Below, piece by piece: positions 61,001 through 64,000 of a stretch of 64,000 bases of DNA; within the stretch, counting starts at the first letter, position 1, and every line of letters begins with the position of its first letter. The stretch spans positions 135,099-199,098 of the forward strand of contig CAWBVG010000005.1 of the NCBI GenBank assembly GCA_963792175.1, given 5' to 3'. Position numbers and translations under genes: made by a program. Below the pieces are notes generated by a model. The model ran no database searches. It saw only the letters and a program-made list of their open reading frames with translations, and was not told where the DNA came from. Origin of the DNA: CAWBVG01 sp963792175 (GTDB lineage: Bacteria; Acidobacteriota; Vicinamibacteria; Vicinamibacterales; CAVVIG01).

Positions 61001-61660
61001 TGAGCGAGGCGCAGACCAGGCGCTCGACTACTCGCTGCTGGACTACGACCGGACGCACAACTTCACGGTCAACGCCATCTACCAGACACCGAGCGTGACG
61101 AGCAGCAAAGGGCTGGGCCTCCTGGTGAACGACTGGCAGCTCTCGGGCGTCTACCGGTGGACGAGCGGCCGGCCGAATACGATCAACTTCTCGATTCCCG
61201 GCATCGGCGCCGCGAACCTGACCGGGACCGACGGCAATCCGAACGCGCGGATCGTCCTGACCTGCGATCCGGGTGTCGGCTATAGCGGCGATCCCTACAG
61301 GCAGTTCGCCAACCCGTCGTGCTTCGCGCCGCCGCAGCCGGGCAGCAAGGGCGACGAAACACCGCGGTTCTTCGCCCGCAACCCGCCGCTCAACAACCTC
61401 GACCTGTCGGTGTCGAAGAACTTCCCGATCGCGCACGGGATGAAGTTCGAGGTCCGTCTCGACATCTTCAACTTCCTGAACACGGTCCAGTTCACCGGCC
61501 TCAACAGTACCGGTGAACTTCAGCGAGCCTGACGGATCGGACGATCACCAACCTGCCGTACGACGCGCAGGGGAATCTGACGCAGCGAAACGGATTCGGC
61601 ACCATCAACGGCACCGCGCCTCCGCGCACGCTGCAGCTCGTCACCCGCATGACGTTCTGA
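58046..61660 (+). CDS. TonB-dependent receptor 4 (Oar-like), many frameshifts
   Basis: The start follows GGAGGAGG. A signal peptide (FLALVFAGYPTVLHAQ) is reached by an early shift, then a CarboxypepD_reg domain (SASVSGSVQDAQGGVLPGVT), plug (NSNNITIDGVANIDTGDNGG, EYGRAVGGQVQVVTKSGSQA) and barrel (SKAGFYFQHSFKPQSIFASF, ETIVRGGFGIFYDRPQGNMV), ending RTLQLVTRMTF at TGA 61658-61660. About seven shifts interrupt a total of ~1,205 codons, a normal length. The plug closely matches receptor 1 (shared SGERSF, DTGNNG/DTGDNGG, SDWDANS). It is preceded by a LacI gene and two operators. Ligand probably a sugar or glycan (inference). Confidence 0.85.
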
Positions 61661-61783
61661 GCGAGTCCGGGCTGAGGGAAGGGCGGGGGACTCAGGCTCG
61701 CTCGGCAGCGAAGGGCTGGATCAGGCTCGAGGGCAGAATCCGCTCTCGATCCCGCCGGTCCTGACCCGTCCGGCTCACTCGGC

Positions 61784-63978
61784 ATGCGCCGTCCAGCCTG
61801 CGATCGGGTTCGCGCGCGTTCGAAATCGCGCGCGGTGTGTGCTCGCGTTGTCTGCGTCGCTCGGTGCGATCGTCGCATTCATGCCGGCAACTGCCGCGCA
61901 GCAGGCACGGACGGAGGCGCAGGAGCGCACCCGGCTGCTGCAACTGCAGCGCGACGCCGTCACCCAGCTGCAGCAGGCGGCGCGTCCGGACGCGCCGGCC
62001 GATCAGGTTCGACGCGCGCTTCTGGATGCCAGCCGCAGTCTCGACAGCGACGATTCGAGCGCGCCGCAGACCAGAACGACGGTCTCGATCCGTCGCTGCG
62101 ACGCGAGCTTCGTCGCGCCGCGTCGGAGCTCGCGGCCCTGGCATCGGGAGACACTCGAGGCGTCGCGTCGGCGGCCGGCCCGTCCTCGCGCTCCTCGAAA
62201 AAGCGCGGGCTCAACTCGAGGCCGACGTCGCGCTGGGCCTCACGTTCCAGGGAAGCTACAGCCAGACGAAGCCGAAGGATCCGGCGTACGGCGGCCACGC
62301 GTCGGCGATGGGCCCCGCGCCGGCGAACATCCCGTCGCCCGAAGACGGCGCGCCCGTGCCGGTGACCTTTGACGTCGGTGCGCGGCTGCCGACGAAGATG
62401 TATTGCGGCGGACCGACCAAGGACCACATCCTCGAATCGGCCTGCGGCGGCGTCGCCCTGTTCGACTACGACGGCGATGGACTGCTCGACATCTATCTGG
62501 TGACGGGGGCGGAGCTCACGCCGGCGCGTGAGCGTGTCCCTCATCGCAATGCCCTCTATCGCAACCTCGGGGGATGGAAGTTCGAGGACGTCTCCAAGCA
62601 GGCGGGCGTGGATCTCGCGGCGTGGGGCAGCGGCGCGTGCGCCGGCGATGTCGACGGCGACGGCCTCCTCGATCTCTACGTCACCAACTGGGGGCCGAAC
62701 GCGCTGTTCCGCAACCGTGGCGACGGCACGTTCGAGGAGGTGGCGGCTCGCGCCGGCGTCGCTGCCGGCGGCTGGAGCACCGGGTGCACGTTCTTCGATG
62801 CCGACGGCGACGGCGATCTCGACCTCTACGTCGCGCGCTACGTCGACACGACGTGGGATTCCGTCGTGCGAGCGCAGCGGACGCTCGTCTGGCGCAACGG
62901 GCCACACATCATGGTCGGGCCGGCCGGACTTCCCGGAGAGTCCGATCTGTTCTTCGAAAACGTCGGCAACGGACGGTTCGTGGAGGCCACCGACGCGCAC
63001 GGCCTCTCTGACGCGTCCCGGGCCTACGGCTTCGGCGTCGTGGCGACCGATTACGACGACGACGGGTTCGTCGACCTGTTCGTCGCGAACGACTCGAACC
63101 CGAATTTCCTGTATCACAACCTCGGGAACGGCCGCTTCGAAAGCATCGGACTGGCCGCGGGCGTGGCGGTGAACGGCGACTGCGCGCGCGCAGGCGGGGA
63201 TGGGCGCCGACGCCGGCGACTACGACGGCGACGGCGCGGATCGATCTGGTGCTCACGACCTTCGCGCACGATCGCTACACGCTGTATCACAACCTCGACG
63301 GCCGGCACTTCGAGGACGCGAGCACGTCGGCGGGCATCGCGGGCCCGACGTTCGCTCGCATGGGCTGGGGCACGGCCTTTTTCGACGCCGACCTCGATGG
63401 CAAGCTCGACCTGTTCTTCGCCAACGGCCACATTTTCCCGGACATCGACAAGTTCCCGCAGCTTGGCGAGACCTACCGCCAGAAGAACCAGCTGCTCTTG
63501 AACCTCGGCACCAGGTTCCGCGACGTGTCGGAACGCGCCGGCGCCGGGCTTGCAGATCGCGGCGGTCGGCCGCGGCCTTGCCGTCGGCGATCTCGACAAC
63601 GACGGCGATCTCGATCTCGTCGTCAGCAACACGGACGACGCGCCGACGCTGCTCGAGAATCGGCAGGCGACGAAGCACCACTGGGTGGCGGTGCGCGCCG
63701 TGGCGGCGGCAGGGAACCGATTCGCCATCGGCGCAAAAGTGACGATCAGCGGCGGCGGCGCAAAGCAGGTGCGCGAGATCCGCTCGGGCGGGAGCTTCCT
63801 CTCACAGAACGACCTGCGGGCGTACTTCGGGCTCGGCGATTACGCAGGTCCCGTCGACGTCGAGATCCGCATGCCGGGCGGACGCCGCTGGGAATGGAAA
63901 CAGCTTCCAAGCGACCGCCTCCATGTGCTCACGCTGTCTGAATCGGCCGCCATCCCCCGCGCCGGTATCGCACGATGA
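61784..63978 (+). CDS. CRTAC1-family FG-GAP/VCBS protein with ASPIC/UnbV domain, about six frameshifts
   Basis: A signal-like segment (LALSASLGAIVAFMPATAAQ, from GTG 61839) and a helical region (RTRLLQLQRDAVTQLQQAAR) precede FG-GAP loops: LFDYDGDGLLDIYLVTG, GDVDGDGLLDLYVTNWGPNA, FFDADGDGDLDLYVARYVDT, DYDDDGFVDLFVANDSNPNF, FFDADLDGKLDLFFANGHIF, GDLDNDGDLDLVVSNTDDAP. The C-terminus is ASPIC/UnbV (GNRFAIGAKVTISGGGAKQV, EIRSGGSFLSQNDLRAYFGL). Shifts cluster at 62050-62200, 63180-63240 and 63545. It differs from the first CRTAC1 protein by the N-terminal helical part. It follows TonB receptor 4 and is probably co-regulated with it. Confidence 0.8.
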
Positions 63979-64000
63979 GCTCGGTGTGCGTGCCTCGGAC
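63975..64000 (+). CDS. Start of a further gene (cut by window edge)
   Basis: An ATG overlaps the CRTAC1 stop as ATGA and opens MSSVCVPR before the window ends. The ATGA coupling is the same as at several other junctions here. Nothing more can be said. Confidence 0.35.

Overview
The window is GC-rich, gene-dense chromosomal DNA that reads like an Acidobacteriota genome of the Vicinamibacteria type. This is an inference from gene content: four Oar/CarboxypepD_reg TonB-dependent receptors, two DUF1592-DUF1552 pairs, two CRTAC1/ASPIC-UnbV FG-GAP proteins, a PadR-ADOP permease pair, and many TAT-exported or secreted proteins of unknown function. No tRNA, rRNA, CRISPR array or intact mobile element was seen. 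Many genes carry single-base frameshifts. The product is usually still readable across two or three frames, and several shifts look like one-base insertions or homopolymer slips, so I read most of them as consensus errors of a long-read or draft assembly rather than decay. The exceptions treated as pseudogenes are a cupin gene near 11.5-12.0 kb and an IS3-family relic near 30.0-30.6 kb.

Layout. 0-3.5 kb: DUF1592 cytochrome (truncated by the window edge), DUF1552 and a secreted ankyrin protein. 3.5-11.4 kb: esterase/SMP-30 fusion, cytochrome c, beta-propeller and TonB receptor 1, resembling a sugar or sugar-acid oxidation and uptake module. 11.5-16.8 kb: cupin pseudogene, TPR protein and TonB receptor 2. 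17-21.5 kb: CRTAC1, AlkP-superfamily protein and an unknown protein. 21.5-30 kb: hydroxyacid dehydrogenase, MFS transporter, esterase, secreted unknown, rhodanese, small unknown, di-haem cytochrome with ECF sigma factor, and a parvulin lipoprotein. 30-36.9 kb: IS3 relic, RecQ, TAT-exported isomerase, ADOP permease and PadR. 37-46.7 kb (minus strand): a second DUF1592-DUF1552-ankyrin cassette, a TIM-barrel isomerase, a Gfo/Idh oxidoreductase and an APC permease. 47-55.6 kb: isomerase, CBM9-like protein, TAT-exported SelA-like PLP enzyme, ApbE, second CBM9-like protein, LolA-like protein and TonB receptor 3. 55.7-64 kb: GH19-like hydrolase, small secreted protein, LacI regulator, TonB receptor 4 and a second CRTAC1 protein.

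The most notable features are not protein genes. Gene junctions are full of inverted repeats built from 7- or 8-base units. One class (three copies at 38.45, 44.02 and 46.78 kb, about 280 bp each) folds on paper into a cloverleaf whose central stem differs between copies but stays paired, which is compensatory change. Members of other classes supply the start codon and first signal-peptide residues of neighbouring genes, or form long hairpins directly behind stop codons. The other two observations worth following are the duplicated three-gene DUF1592-DUF1552-ankyrin cassette and a near-identical promoter-plus-LacI-operator arrangement in front of TonB receptors 1 and 4, with a LacI gene beside receptor 4.
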